The notes: generated by a model from the letters alone, not told the origin. Shown: positions 32,771 to 44,412, counted from the stretch's first letter. The stretch is 64,000 nucleotides of DNA from Corallium rubrum (GCA_964035015.1 OZ036013.1:8524666-8588665); one strand, 5' to 3'. Made by a program: numbers and translations.

Positions 32771-33125
32771 TTGAAAAATCAAAACAGTCGTCGAGAGGGC
32801 AACCTATTTAAAAATATATAAAAATTAGCCTCCTCCGCAGGCAACTCTGTGTCTTCCGAGACGCGGACTTTCAACTGTTCAGGGCAATATTTTGGCTGAG
32901 ATGCTTGCTACATTTTTGGGTCCCAGGGGACCAAACCCGCATATTCGGGTAGAGCGCCTCGCGGGCTTTCCAAAAATATGTGTCTCGACGCCTGGGGGTT
33001 AAACGGTGTTATTACAATAAGGTGCTGCAATCTTGAAAACGAAGTCCAAAATGAGATTTGTCAAGGAATAGCTAGTTAAGCACCGAGTTTTAGCTTAGCG
33101 TTATGACGTTTATGTAATGCGTAAC
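32771..33125. other. No gene recognised
   Basis: Intronic DNA between E1 and the TTAA-flanked MITE, with a GC-richer stretch (32,825-33,000). No feature. Confidence 0.5.
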
Positions 33126-33662
33126 TTAAAGTGCCACTAACCCCCAAAAAATGTTTTCGCAAACCTAAAAGCCCTTATTGAGTGGATTAGTCCAGTAAAT
33201 AAATTATTGGTATTGGACATTTCTTTGGTCTTCTGTAGACCACCAAATTTGCAAAAATTGGCATATGCATGTCCCATGGCGGAGAAGGAAAGGGAATGGG
33301 TATATTCCTGGTGTGACGTCAGACAATTCCAACGAGGAACTCCTTTGAGCTCTGTCTGCTGAATGCATAGAATTTTTACATTGAGTTAGTTGGGAAAATG
33401 AATTTTCAACCCAAAAAATTCTATGTATTCACCAGACAGAGCTCAAAGGAGTTCCTTGTTTGACTTGCCTGACGTAACACCAGGAATATACCCATTCCCT
33501 TTCCTACTCCGCCATTGGACATGCAGATGCAACTTCGGTCGTCTACAGAAGATCAACGAAACGTCGAAACGTCCAATACCAATAATTTATTAACTGGCCT
33601 AATCCACTCAATAAGGGCTCTTAGATTTGCGAGAGAAAAATTTGGGTTAGTGGCACTTTTAA
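33126..33662. mobile_element. TTAA-flanked long-TIR MITE, copy M1
   Basis: Inverted arms of about 250 bases: AGTGCCACTAACCC at the left, GGGTTAGTGGCACT at the right, with TTAA outside both. The arms include CACTCAATAAGGGCT and GAGCTCAAAGGAGTTCCT. TTAA targeting suggests a piggyBac-type source. It has no coding capacity. Confidence 0.8.
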
Positions 33663-33992
33663 CCTTGCCTCACTGGCGTGGTAACGGTAAATTGTCATCT
33701 GTGAATTATTTGACGGCTTTTTCGATTCCCCCAGTAAATTCGTAAAACTCTTACTACTCTTAAGCCCGCAAGGTGCGCTGGAGTACTAATATGGCCGCCG
33801 TTTACTGCTGCATAAGGGATGAACAATGCAGTTATATAGAGATCAGTGGTTTCAACACTGATCTAGTGTCTTCATCAGAAGTGATCGTTGTGAAGAAAGG
33901 TCCCATATTTGTACTCTCAAATAGATAGAACCGATTATGACGAGATGCAAATAGCTTCTGCTAAGCGACCGTTTAATGGAACGTGGGTGCTA

Positions 33993-34488
33993 TTAAGGTG
34001 GTTCCATACAGTTTCTTGAAAAATGGAAAATACAAGTCTCAAGTCCAAAACACGTGGATAAACAATTCGGAAAAAGAATAAACGTAAATGTTATCATAGT
34101 TAAACAGTCTGACAATCAAAAACTGTTACCTGAACGAATAATTTTTTTCCGGAAAACTCACGTTTTTTAATTTTTTAAAAAATTTGATCAACAGAATTTT
34201 TTTAAAATCGGCCTATTGGTTATTCATACTTCAAGAAAAGTTCTAATGAAAAAAAAATGAGGGTTCACCAAAGTTTTTTTCGAATTAAATTAGTTTGATG
34301 AGTAATTGGCAGCCATTTTGAAACTTCATTGTTGCCATAGAAACAACTGTTGCTAGTTTTTGATTGTCAGACTGTTTAGCTATGCATAACATTTAGTTTT
34401 ATTCATTTCCCGAATTGTTTATGCACATGTTTTGGACTCTCAAACTTGTATTTTTCATTTTTCTGGAAACTGTATGGAGCCACCTTAA
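33993..34488. mobile_element. TTAA-flanked long-TIR MITE, copy M2
   Basis: TTAAGGTGGTTCCATACAGTTT opens and AAACTGTATGGAGCCACCTTAA closes a 496-bp unit with imperfect arms of about 150 bases (CAGTCTGACAATCAAAAACTG and complement). It sits 120 bases upstream of the last SHOC2 exon. Confidence 0.82.
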
Positions 34489-34607
34489 TATGCAAGCTTA
34501 CAGACAACTTATAGCGTATATGACACCGTGGACTGGTTTATCATGCATACATAGTTACTTATATTGTGTTGCCTGCTCTGAAGAATAACAATATTTTTTT
34601 CCTACAG

Positions 34608-34676
34608 TATCTTCGATTCCAAGGTCCGTACCGCGTGATGCCAAATGAACCCCAGGTTCCCGTCTCTGATCTTTAG
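34608..34676 (+). CDS. SHOC2: SHOC2, last coding exon
   Basis: The acceptor TTTTTTTCCTACAG is followed by a 23-codon exon, YLRFQGPYRVMPNEPQVPVS then DL, ending at TAG. The QGPYR motif directly follows the VIQ end of the previous exon, as in other animals' SHOC2. The tail after it is a little longer than in vertebrates. The 3' UTR presumably continues downstream, but no poly(A) signal was assigned. Confidence 0.87.
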   Translation, partial: YLRFQGPYRVMPNEPQVPVSDL

Positions 34677-35019
34677 ACCATTATGGAATGCACAAACTCG
34701 GCAAAGATTCAGTGCTGGATCGGAGTTCCGAGGTCTGCCCGAAGGCTTTCACCTTGTAGTTTATTCAGGTTTACTCTTTTATTACGGGAACCACTAGCTA
34801 CGGTACTGCTCAAACGTAACCTAACACAAACCTGCCATTCTGTTCAAGATTGTTGAGACACTTTGCTAGTTTTGAAGATTTTCGCTTAGTGTCCGAAGTA
34901 CTTTTGGCCAGGATTGTCTGAAAATGGCGAATTCAACATAATGGAGCAAAAAAAATTTGGACCCGTCGATTCTGCTCAGTTTCAAGAATCAGACAAATAC
35001 GCTCCCACATGGAATAGGA

Positions 35020-35207
35020 ACAACAATCGAAATATAGCAAGGTTAGATATACTGCCGAAACAGAGAACGTAGGAGTCTAACGTTTCGAGCGAAGGCCCTT
35101 CGTCAGAGAGAAGGCCCCTCTGACGAAGGGCTTTCGCTCGAAACGTTAGACTCTTACGTTTTCTGTTTCGGCAGTATATCTAACCTTGCTATATTTCGAT
35201 TGTTGTT
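35020..35207. repeat. Head-to-head palindrome of PLE terminal sequence, second example
   Basis: Arms start AACAATCGAAATATAGCAAG and contain TACTGCCGAAACAGAGAACG and the CTGACGA...GAAA block in both orientations, meeting at AGAGAGAAGGCCCCTCT. The subterminal sequence (GGTTAGATATACTGCC) differs from the 31.9-kb copy, so it is a separate lineage of the same design. Confidence 0.9.
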
Positions 35208-35592
35208 TCTACACTGCCTACGCAGCACGCTACTTTTATTACACTATTTGGAATAGGAACAGACTGTTTGTCGAGTATAGAAGGGTCAGCAATATGAATT
35301 TAACATAATGGCCAAAAAACAATTTGGACGCGGCTATTCTGCGCAGTTTCTTTAAAAATCATACCAATACACTCTCCCATATGCATGGGGAACAGCTTGT
35401 TTGTGGAGTATAGAAACGTCGAGCAACATGCAAAAAAAAGCGTAAAAGCTCACAAGCGGGTGGTACCGGTGTGGAGGAAACTCTGTAGAGAATCTTAATC
35501 CCCAATGATCAGGTTATTCGCATTTTAATGTTACTATGCTAATAAATTACATTCTATCAAAAATTTAACCCTTTCTCGTCCGGAAGGGAGGG

Positions 35593-35783
35593 GGCTCCCT
35601 CCCTCCCTCCCTCCCTCCCTCCCTCCCTCCCTCCCTCCTTCCCTCCCTCCCTCCCTCCCTCCCTCCTTCCCTCCCTCCCTCCCTCCCTCCCTCCCTCCCT
35701 CCCTCCCTCCCTCCCTCCCTCCCTCCCTCCCTCCCTCCCTCCCTCCCTCCCTCCCTCCCTCCCTCCCTCCCTCCCTCCCTTCC
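35593..35783. repeat. (CCCT)n microsatellite
   Basis: About 47 tetramer units with rare interruptions. The Glu/Gly/Arg-rich frames on the minus strand are artefacts. Confidence 0.97.
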
Positions 35784-36005
35784 TCCCTGCGACGTAACAC
35801 AGAGTTCTGAGTTTTTCATCTTGTTCTTAAGAATTTGTCATTTTTGGACATTGTCAGGTTATTTCTGAGCAGTATTGTATTTTAGTGAAATGCACAATAA
35901 CAGTAACTCCGAATATTGAAATCACTTTAATAGATCCGATAAAAAAAATCCCGTTTTGAGATACTTTAAACCAAATCCAATTTCCAGTTTTTAAAATCTA
36001 ATCCA

Positions 36006-36223
36006 ATCTCGTTCCCAGAGCCCACGTTCCCCTTACTCAGCGGGCGGGAAACGGGAGACTCTGGGATAATCCGTTCACGCCATCACATGATTCTTGTTAT
36101 CCGGAAGAAGAGTTATATAGAGTTCACTGTGTTCATCAGCCAATGAAATATCGATGTGAAACGGATTATCCCGGGGTCTCTCGTTTCCCGGGTGGGGAAC
36201 GTGGGCTCTGGGAACGAGATTGA
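36006..36223. repeat. Foldback repeat
   Basis: AATCTCGTTCCCAGAGCCCACGTTCCCC at the left is matched by GGGGAACGTGGGCTCTGGGAACGAGATT at the right, with further pairing inward (GATAATCCGTT and complement). Confidence 0.85.
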
Positions 36224-36362
36224 ATCTAATCTAAAATCCGGTCCATAATTCAATCCAAAGTCTAGTTCATAGTTAAGTTCAAATGGCAGTCCAGTGAGCT
36301 CTACATATAACTGGAATGATATCTTTGTGGCAATCTTGTTCCCAGAGTCCACGATCCTTTTG

Positions 36363-36460
36363 GGCCTGAAGTACGTATAGTTCCAGTCTTCTACGCGGTC
36401 GTCTGATCCAGTCAAAAGACGCGTAGAAGACTGGAACTATACGTACTTTAGGCCCTACAT
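36363..36460. repeat. Near-perfect palindrome
   Basis: GGGCCTGAAGTACGTATAGT...CTTCTACGCG and its complement around GTCGTCTGATCCAGTCAAAAG. It lies in the run-up to the AGTCCAAAGTC minisatellite. Confidence 0.88.
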
Positions 36461-36539
36461 GGCCGCCATGTTTGACTTCAATCTTTTCCCGGTGAAAGAA
36501 CAGCATATATCACTCCAGTTATATATAGAGTTCACTGGG

Positions 36540-37214
36540 GCAGTCCAATCCAAAGTCTAGTTTACAGTTCAGTCCAAAGTCCAGTCGAGACTCCACCCCA
36601 ACCTCTAAGCCACAATCCGGTCTAACGTCTAATCCAAAATCCGGTCCATTAGTCAGTCCAAAGTCTAGTCCAAAGTTCAGTCCAATTCAAAGTCTAGTCC
36701 ACATTTCAGTCCAAAGTCCAGTCCCGTCCAATCCAATCCAAAGTTCAGCCCAAAGTCCAGTTCAAAGTCCAATCCAAAGTCCTCCCCAAAGTCCAGTCTA
36801 TGAAGACCAGTCCAAAATCTAGCCCAAATCCAGTTCAGTTCATGAAGTCCAGTCAAAAGTTTAGTTTACGAAGTCCAGTCAAAAGTTTAGTTTACGAAGT
36901 CCAGTCATAAGTTTAGTTTACGAAGTCCAGTCAAAAGTCTAGTTTACGAAGTCCATTTCAAAGTCTAATTTAGGAAGTCCAGTCCAAAGTCCAATCTACG
37001 AAGTCCTTTCCAAAATCTAGCCCAAATCAAGTTCAGTTCCTGAGGTCCAGATCAAAGTCTAGTTTACGACGTCTGGTCCAAAGTCTAGTCCATGAAGTTC
37101 AGTCCAAAGTCTAACCCAAAATCCAGGTCACAGTCCAGTTCATTTCATTTCATTTCATGAGGTCCAGTTCAAAGTCCAGTCCATGAAGTGCATGTCAAAG
37201 TTTAGTCGGAAAGT
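36540..37214 (+). repeat. Degenerate AGTCCAAAGTCT minisatellite
   Basis: Dozens of variable 10-25-base units built on AGTCCAAAGTCTAGTCC. The field resumes at 38,229-38,360 after the 1-kb insertion, so the array was split. Confidence 0.9.
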
Positions 37215-38258
37215 TAGCCTGCGTAGCCAGCGCTGGTATAATTGGGGAAGGGAGCGCCTGCAGGCGCCTATTGTTATTTTTCGTGCCGCCCCCTAATTAA
37301 AACAGTGTATTTTTGGAAGTTGTCAATTTCAAAAACCTGAGCTAAATATTTAGTTTAATTAATTTGGAAGTTGATCGAATATTTACTCCGTTTAAGAAAC
37401 ACGTAACTAGAATTAACTAAAATAGCACAGTTTACGAATGTGCATGCTTTCTTGATTCAGGAATTTGTGTGGTATATGTAATTCGCTGTGTCAGCGTCTG
37501 ACAACATTATATTATTCTGCTGTTGCTTATCTTGTCTGGTTTTAAACACTGCAAAATCTTTTAAATAATTAAACAATTTATGTTGAGTGGGCTACAGAAA
37601 GCTCAGACAGATTATTTTCGTAGTTATAAAACATGTGTATGTAACGACTATGACGATCAATATAAATATAATCATAACATCTCGCGACATTCGCACGCAT
37701 ATCAATATAAATACTGAGTTAAATTTAATAGCCTGGCGCTGGTGGCCAATGCAGCAGGAGAAGTATGCCTGAGTAAATCCCACTGATTCGAATCAAATGC
37801 GAGTGTAAGAAATTCTACATGAATTATGTTTCGCTCAAGCCAATGTCAGACAATTCAGTTACTCGTCGTTAAGCCGAAGTCGCCGAAGGGGCCACGTCTT
37901 GCGGGAAAATCTTACCGTAATTAACTGTTGGGAAACCAGCGAATAAACATTTTCCTTCGGATGCATATGCAGCTGCCTTATGGCCACGTACTCTCTTCTC
38001 AATCTCAGTTTATTTTGAGCTCGTTTCCTTATATTATATGCAAGGCACATTTTCACAACGCTCTTCTTCGCCAACGTCTGCAGCGGAAATTCAAACTACC
38101 TTTGATTGATAGGTCATTAGCGTGTCAACCAATAGATTGCGAGCGTTCGCCGGCGAACGCTATACACGAAAAATAACAATGGGTGACTGCAGGCGCTCCT
38201 TTCACTGTCCGTCCCAATCCCCAGCGCCGAAGTGCATGTCAAAGTTTAGTCGGAAAGT
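37185..38258. mobile_element. 1-kb insertion flanked by 30-bp direct repeats
   Basis: GAAGTGCATGTCAAAGTTTA plus GTCGGAAAGT occurs at 37,185-37,214 and again at 38,229-38,258. It encloses 1,014 bases whose ends are partly inverted (GGAGCGCCTGCAGGCGCC and TATTGTTATTTTTCGTG against the complements near 38,170-38,215). No transposase is seen. A 30-bp duplication is unusual for a DNA element; recombination within the minisatellite is the alternative. Confidence 0.72.
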
Positions 38259-38360
38259 CTACCCCAAAATCTACCCCAAAGTCTACCAAAAAGCTTAGTC
38301 CAAAGTCTAATCCAAAGTCCACCCCAAAGTCTTGTTCGAAGTTCACCCCAAAGTCCATCG

Positions 38361-39213
38361 AGTTTTTAAAATCTTTGCTTTGTCAAAATAGACTTGGACT
38401 TTAACATTTCGGTAAAGGCCTCTGTCTCGTATTTGAACTATTCAATATTTGGAGTTACTATTGTGTATTTTTAATATCTTATCGTGGCCACTATTCGTTC
38501 ATATAAATTTGATCTCTACGAATAATTTCCACAATCTTCTCAACAGTAATAAAGAGCACAGAAGTACTTCGTTTTTAAAAACAATATAGTTATCTTTTAA
38601 GGGACAAAGTATTTGAGATGTATATAGAAGTGAATACATGTAGAATTGTAAGAAGTGTAGAAATTAGTACCGATCTGTGTGTATATCAATGGGTTCCTTA
38701 GTCATTCATTACTGCTTATATTTCTTTCGTCGTTGTACGTTCTTTTCTCTTATTTAGCTTTCTACCTTTTTTATTTGCTTTTTCCTCCTTTTCTTCCTTT
38801 ACAACAGCAGGGATATCTGTTACCGCTATTAAAAATACCGCGGGCTCATCATGTTATGAGACCGTCTGTGGCGGAATTTGGAAAATGTGGTGACGGTATG
38901 ACGACCATGATATCTTTAAGATTTACTAACAATCTGTCGGTCAACCAGAACTTTAAAGTATGTTAATCAATTAGGGGAAATACTGACGTTCTGATAGATG
39001 AAAGGAGACATTTCAACCAGGAAGATGTAAGATGCTGCATTAGAGCCATGTTTGATCGACTATAACTCCAAACTTTGACGTTTCCACCGAAATTTAAATC
39101 TTGGCATTGGTACCTGTGTCTCATGTCCAGACCGCTTTGCCGAGTTATGTATAGTCAACGAATTCTCGATTTGAGATGTTTTAATATTTGTCGGAATTTT
39201 GACATTTTATGGC
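38361..39213. other. No gene recognised
   Basis: AT-rich DNA with only short reading frames. Nothing to support a gene. Confidence 0.5.
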
Positions 39214-39340
39214 GTTTTGTGACGTAAAGTTTCTTCGTACAAATTAACCCTCCGATAAATTGCATGTACGTTTATACAAACGTACATGCAATTTATCAGA
39301 GTGATTCAGTTGTACGAAGAAACTTTACATCACAAAACGT
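39214..39340. repeat. Foldback repeat
   Basis: CGTTTTGTGACGTAAAGTTTC at the left and its complement at the right (ACATCACAAAACG), with a perfect inner stem (ATAAATTGCATGTACGTTT). It borders the next element. Confidence 0.85.
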
Positions 39341-39419
39341 ATAAACTTTATACAAAGGGGGGATCAGGGTCAAAATTATATACGTAAGCAGGACATGCGC
39401 ACCCAATGGCCGATACAGC

Positions 39420-39762
39420 GTAATTAGCGTAATCGGGACAGGCACAGTCTAATCGGGACAGGCACAGCGTAATCAGGACAGGCACAGCGTAATCTGGACA
39501 GGCACAGCGTAATCAGGACAGGCACAGCGTAATCAGGACAGACACAGCGTAATCAGGACAGGCACAGCGTAATCAGGACAGGCACAGTCTAATCAGGACA
39601 GGCACAGCGTAATCAGGACAGGCACAGCGTAATCAGGACAGGCACAGCGTAATCAGGACAGGCACAGCGTAATCTGGACAGGCACAGTCTAATCAGGACA
39701 AGCACAGCGTAATCAGGACAGGCACAGCGTAATCTGGACAGGCACAGCGTAATCAGGACAGA
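39420..39762 (+). repeat. 20-bp minisatellite, about 17 units
   Basis: The unit AATCAGGACAGGCACAGCGT has variants at two positions (TCTGG/TCAGG, CAGCGT/CAGTCT). It reappears reversed and diverged at 40,560-40,735, as expected for subterminal transposase-binding repeats. Confidence 0.93.
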
Positions 39763-39843
39763 CATTGGAGATGGAACAGAGTCCCTTATGAATGATATTT
39801 AGTGAGACTGACCTTTCAGTGACCTCTTCTTGATCTACTCTTC

Positions 39844-40185
39844 TCATTGTTTCCCGCACTCGTTTTTCTTGAACTCTGTATTACGTTTGTAGCCAGTTTT
39901 TGGAAACTGTTCGAGTATTTCTATAACCACAGCATCCAAATCTTGTTGGGTCAAATCAGCATATTTGGACGAAATTAATATACCATGACTATGTAGTCGT
40001 CTTTTCACAGTAGATTCACTAACATTTTTACCATGGCGCTGATGGCCATTAAATTTGTTTTCAACAAACATTTAGAGAATTTCCCTTGGAATGTTAAATG
40101 CTAGTCGTCCAGGAGAACCGGTAAATATATTTTCTAACTGGGACTTATTTGAAAGATTACCAGTTTGGATATCTTTCCAAGGTAT
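39844..40185 (-). pseudogene. IS3EU-like transposase N-terminal relic
   Basis: A minus-strand frame reads QLENIFTGSPGRLAFNIPRE, an in-frame TAA at about 40,073, then MFVENKFNGHQRHGKNVSES, TVKRRLHSHGI and YADLTQQDLDAVVIEILEQF. This is the helix-turn-helix plus linker (GRP..IP...L...N then S..T..RR...G then D..LD..V..I...FP..GY) that precedes the DDE core in IS3EU-type transposases. The catalytic core is absent. The element's termini around it support the assignment. Confidence 0.55.
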
Positions 40186-40765
40186 CCTCTAAAGTACGGA
40201 AAATGTCTTCTGCTTGATCAATCAAAATGCCAGAAATATCGTGAATAAGTAAAGACAACTGAAGAATATTGATGGCCCCTTCACATCTGTCAATACATTA
40301 TTTACCATCATTACTGACACATCTGAGAACTTATTGAATAGTTCTACGTATGCGAACAAGGACAATTTCTTTTCCATCCTGTTTATTGAGGAAAATTATT
40401 AGTGATAGCAAAGCTTTAGAAAATTAATGAACTAACTGGAAAAAAAACAGTGGGAAAAAAAGCAGTTTTAGCGAACACTATTTCTTTTCTCTTTTACTTA
40501 TCGAGAACAACAGTCGTCATATTTCGCAGCTTCGTTTCGCTAATTCCTGTTTCGCAGGCACGCTATCCTTGATTACGATGTGCCTGTCCTATAATGAATC
40601 TGTGCCTCTCCCGATTATTGTCCCGATTACGCTGTGCCTGTCCTGATTGTCCTAATTACACTGTGCCTGTCCTGATTACCCTATGCCCTTGCCTGTCCTG
40701 ATTACGCTGTGTTGGCCATTGAGTACGCATGTCCTGATTACGTATAGAATTTTGACCCTGATCCC

Positions 40766-41556
40766 GTTTATAGATATGGTACTATTGACAAGTCAATTAG
40801 CATTGTCAGTTCAAGGACATCACTAACAGGCTGAATTTTCCCCACCCACCCAAGTCCCCCTCACTGTCTACATTGGCACTTTGTTGCTCCTTGTTGAGTT
40901 TCTCGACAGGTGTCACTGCCCATACCTTAATACTAAGTCAGTGGGAGGGTGTAGTGTGAGGTTGGGCTAGGTATTTAATATTGCATAATTGCTCAGTCAA
41001 TGGTCAATCTCGCGAGCCCATAGGTATCGGTCAGCGACCATTAGCAGAATGCAGAAAGACCTATAAATGCCGCTATTTTGAAGCTGAAAATGGTCGCACT
41101 TATAAATTGTGCCGCGAACTCCTGTGTGAAGATTAACTGGAGAAATGCATTGCTGTTTTTTTGTTCTGAGACTCATATTTGTTTGATATAAGTGAAATTA
41201 CGGAGCCTGCATGGCGAAATGTTTTGGTATGAGTTTCAGTCTTGTGTACTTTTTCTTGATAAACGTCGAAACTCGGCGAAACTCAAGCTATATAACAAAG
41301 CACTTGATGTCTGTAACGTTTCGGGGGGCTTTTTGGTTACTAGCTAACTGTATTTGTAACGTTCGGTATACTTTGTTCCATTTACTTTTTTTAGTTTTTT
41401 CGTGCTATAATACACAAGACGAACACCTTCTTCTTCGATAATAAAGATAAAGAAATCAAATGTAGTCAGAGTCGTCGGTATTGTTTAAAGTAGTAGTAGC
41501 TCAGTAAGATCTCCCCGATTCTATTTTAAAAGGATATATATCACAAGTAATGCAGC
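40766..41556. other. No gene recognised
   Basis: AT-rich DNA. GTAGTGTGAGGTTGGGCTAGGT (about 40,952) recurs at about 44,740 after a shared AAGTCAGTGGGAGGG, so part of it is dispersed repeat. Confidence 0.5.
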
Positions 41557-41619
41557 CGTATTGTATTGAATATACAATCACTCGCCTTCGGCTCGTGATT
41601 GTATATTCAATACAACACG
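41557..41619. repeat. Perfect palindrome, foldback family F2, copy 2
   Basis: CGTATTGTATTGAATATACA and TCAC, then apex TCGCCTTCGGCTC, then the exact complement. The surrounding 41,540-41,880 shares with 20,138-20,470 the TTTCACAAG outer sequence and the CTTCGGCTCG apex. A second inverted pair (CTAATTAG... near 41,690 and 41,750) sits inside. Confidence 0.85.
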
Positions 41620-42128
41620 GCCGCTCGTGTTGTAAACAACTTGTGAAATGAATAAATAGTAAAAATCCCTTTGGGATATTGAGATGCTAATTAGTTACAA
41701 GCACTAGTGGTTGTATCAGAAGAGTATACATCCACTAGTGGTTGTAACTAATTAGCATCATTGGTTTTAGTTTGTATGGGGTTTACAGGGGTATACTTGT
41801 GACGTAATTTCTGAAATTGGATTGGCTGCAACGCTCATGAATTATTAATGAATTTCACAAGTATATTTAACAATGCTGCGAGAGCTTACACACTTCTTTC
41901 TGTCTATTTTAATATTTATATTGTGAAGTATGGAATGTGTTCGGTGAAACACTCACTGACCTATATATATATAACTGGACTGCGTGTGCTGGCCAAAAAT
42001 GTGTCCCCATTTTCACTTTCAAAATGGCGGCATTTATGTGTCCTTCTGCTAGTGGTAGCGACACTGACATGTACTTATCGTAGGAAAAACTAATGTTTAT
42101 GTAAATACAAAGCGATTTTCTTACTTTA

Positions 42129-43312
42129 TTAAAGGATGAGTGTCCACCTAATGCTTTGCGCGCTCACAATGCACCCTCACGGCCATTTTTCGGGCCACGA
42201 AATTCAACAAGTGAAGCAATCCCTCGATATCTGAGCAATCCTTGCAGTAAATTACTCAATTTATGTTTTTCGTGAGAGCAAAGATGATTTGGTAAGTAGT
42301 TATTGTCATATTTTTGATAATATTTGATTACACTCAGAGGGAGTGGTATTTGTATTTCGAGACAAGTATTCGTCGATCGGCGTTTCTTACAAAACCAAAC
42401 GAAGGCCAGACAAGGGATCGTAACTAAATGTAGACACTAAATTAGATGCCATTAATAAGAGCTAGTTAGACTCAAAGTTTTGTCATTTCAATAAGACGCA
42501 TTCGTACTGCTGTTAGTAATATATTTCTCTTCGACATGTACAGTTTCCTATAGCAAAGCCTATAAGATCCTTTTAATCTTTTATTCCCTATATTCTATAA
42601 GCAGACAGACATTGTATACACACAGAAGTGTTTATATGCACAGTCTGTAAAGTGCAAAATAATATATATGTACTTGAAAGGCCATTGCGAATAGAACACG
42701 CTGACAGATTCGTGGAGTGTCGTTTATAATTATTTTCGACAAATTCTGAGTCAGACATCGGTTCAAACGACTTTTGGAAGCTTATAATAGCATCGGCTGA
42801 GAACCAAACAATGAGAAACTTAATATGAGAACAAGAGCGCCAAATCAAAACAAATCCTAAACGGAGATGCAGTCCAACAGGTAAACCACTTGTAAACAAC
42901 TAACAGCAGTCTTATTGAAATGACAAAACTTTGAGTCTAGCTAGCTCTTATTATAGTAGCATCTAATTTAGTTATAATCTCTTGTCTGGCCTTCGTTTGG
43001 TTTTGTAAGAAACGCCGATCGACGAATACTTGCCTCGAAATACAACTCCACGACCCTCTGAATGTTAATCAAATATTATTAAAAATATGACAATAACTAC
43101 TTACTAAATCATCTTTGCTCTCACGAAAAACATAAATTGAGTAATTTACTGCAAGCATTGCTCAGATATCGAGGGATTGCTTCACTTGTTGAATTTCGTG
43201 GCCCGAAAAATGGCCGCGAGCGTACATGACCAAAGTGATAGCGTGCACTCTCATTCACTGATCTCATTGCATTGTGAGCGTGCAAAGCTTTAGGTGGACA
43301 CTCATCCTTTAA
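42129..43312. mobile_element. TTAA-flanked 1.2-kb element with 400-bp inverted arms, copy M3
   Basis: TTAA then AGGATGAGTGTCCACCTAA, and TTAGGTGGACACTCATCCT then TTAA. The arms of about 400 bases stay alignable (GAAGCAATCCCTCGATATCTGAGCAAT; GTCGATCGGCGTTTCTTACA). The right arm has a 45-base extra block. The roughly 370-base centre has no recognisable gene. Confidence 0.85.
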
Positions 43313-43594
43313 TAAATCGTTGATCCTATGCGAGGGCTTCCTTAGAGGTGAATAAAATTGTCTGGCGTTAGCCAGAATAAAATACAAAACACCAATTCGG
43401 ACAGGAAAGAGTTATAGGACGAGTTAATGCAACGACTCAAGAGGCCCGCTGGATTATTTGTCTGACCAAATAGGATAGAACATGGTGTCGAGTTTGTGTA
43501 AACAAAATATTTCGGTGGTTTGCCATGCATATTTAATATTTATGTTTGATGCTGAGCAGCCCGGGATGTTTTCATGATAAGAGTCTTAAACTAC

Positions 43595-43595
<1 letters not shown>

Positions 43596-43658
<63 letters not shown>

Positions 43659-43660
43659 TT
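43596..43660. repeat. (AAT)n microsatellite
   Basis: About 21 triplet units. Confidence 0.97.
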
Positions 43661-44060
43661 CCTGGACAATTACTGTTGTAGCTTTCTATGCTGGCCGGCG
43701 TACCGCACGAACACTTGGCAATAAAATATACAAGACTGTTAATACACATGCATGGTCATGGAAATCTACAAATATTTCGTTTCATGAAGTCGCCAGCTCT
43801 ATGAAGAACCGCTGAAGATCACGAGAAAATCGTAAAGAAGCGAAGCGTACCGAGTTCTTCTTTTAGGGGCTGTTTACATGGCGTTTGCCGGAATCCCGCC
43901 ATGCAGGTCTGTCCCGTTCCATTTATATGGAAAGAATTTTCTCGGGACGTTTTTGTCCCGTCCCGGCAAAGCGGGATCCCGACAAATGCAAGACAATTTT
44001 TCTCATGTTAACACGATATTATGCTGACTTGGCAAAAATTCTGACAGAAAATTCCGTCTA

Positions 44061-44412
44061 CTCCGAACGTTTTCTCAAGAAATAATCCACTGTAGAAGTT
44101 ATAAAATATATTGGCAGAAAGATAATTCACCTTGCTACAACATACACACAGTTTATTCGACCAAATAGCTTAGTTTCCCTAAAAAAGCGAAATACCAAAC
44201 ATGTCCAAATCATAATAGCGGCCGCTATTTTGAAATTTTTTTACGTATGTATTATAATGTCTTCTCCGAATGTTTTCTCGAGAAATAAACCACTGTACAA
44301 GCTATCAAATATACTGGAACAAAAGATAATTCATCTGGCTACAACATACGTACAGTTTATCCCACTAAATAGCTTAGTTTTCTTAAAAAAGCGAAATACT
44401 AAACATGTCCAA
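44061..44412 (+). repeat. Direct duplication of a 148-bp unit
   Basis: TCCGAA.GTTTTCTC...CCAAACATGTCCAA occurs at about 44,061-44,208 and 44,265-44,412 with around 15% difference, separated by 56 bases. No function is known. Confidence 0.85.

Larger units (their letters stand above)
39360..40765. mobile_element. 1.4-kb DNA transposon with 20-mer subterminal repeats
   Basis: GGGATCAGGGTCAAAATT at the left and AATTTTGACCCTGATCCC at the right are inverted termini. Pairing continues through GCAGGACATGCGCACCCAATGGCC and its diverged complement. Both subterminal zones carry the CAGGACAGGCACAGCGTAAT unit, about 17 copies at the left and a handful at the right. An IS3EU-like transposase relic lies between. 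Confidence 0.82.

Noticed and set aside
35534-35819. Glu/Gly/Arg-rich minus-strand frames
   Set aside because: They are a direct product of the CCCT microsatellite.
39411-39770. CRISPR array
   Set aside because: The 20-mers are contiguous with no spacers and lie subterminally in a DNA transposon of an animal genome.
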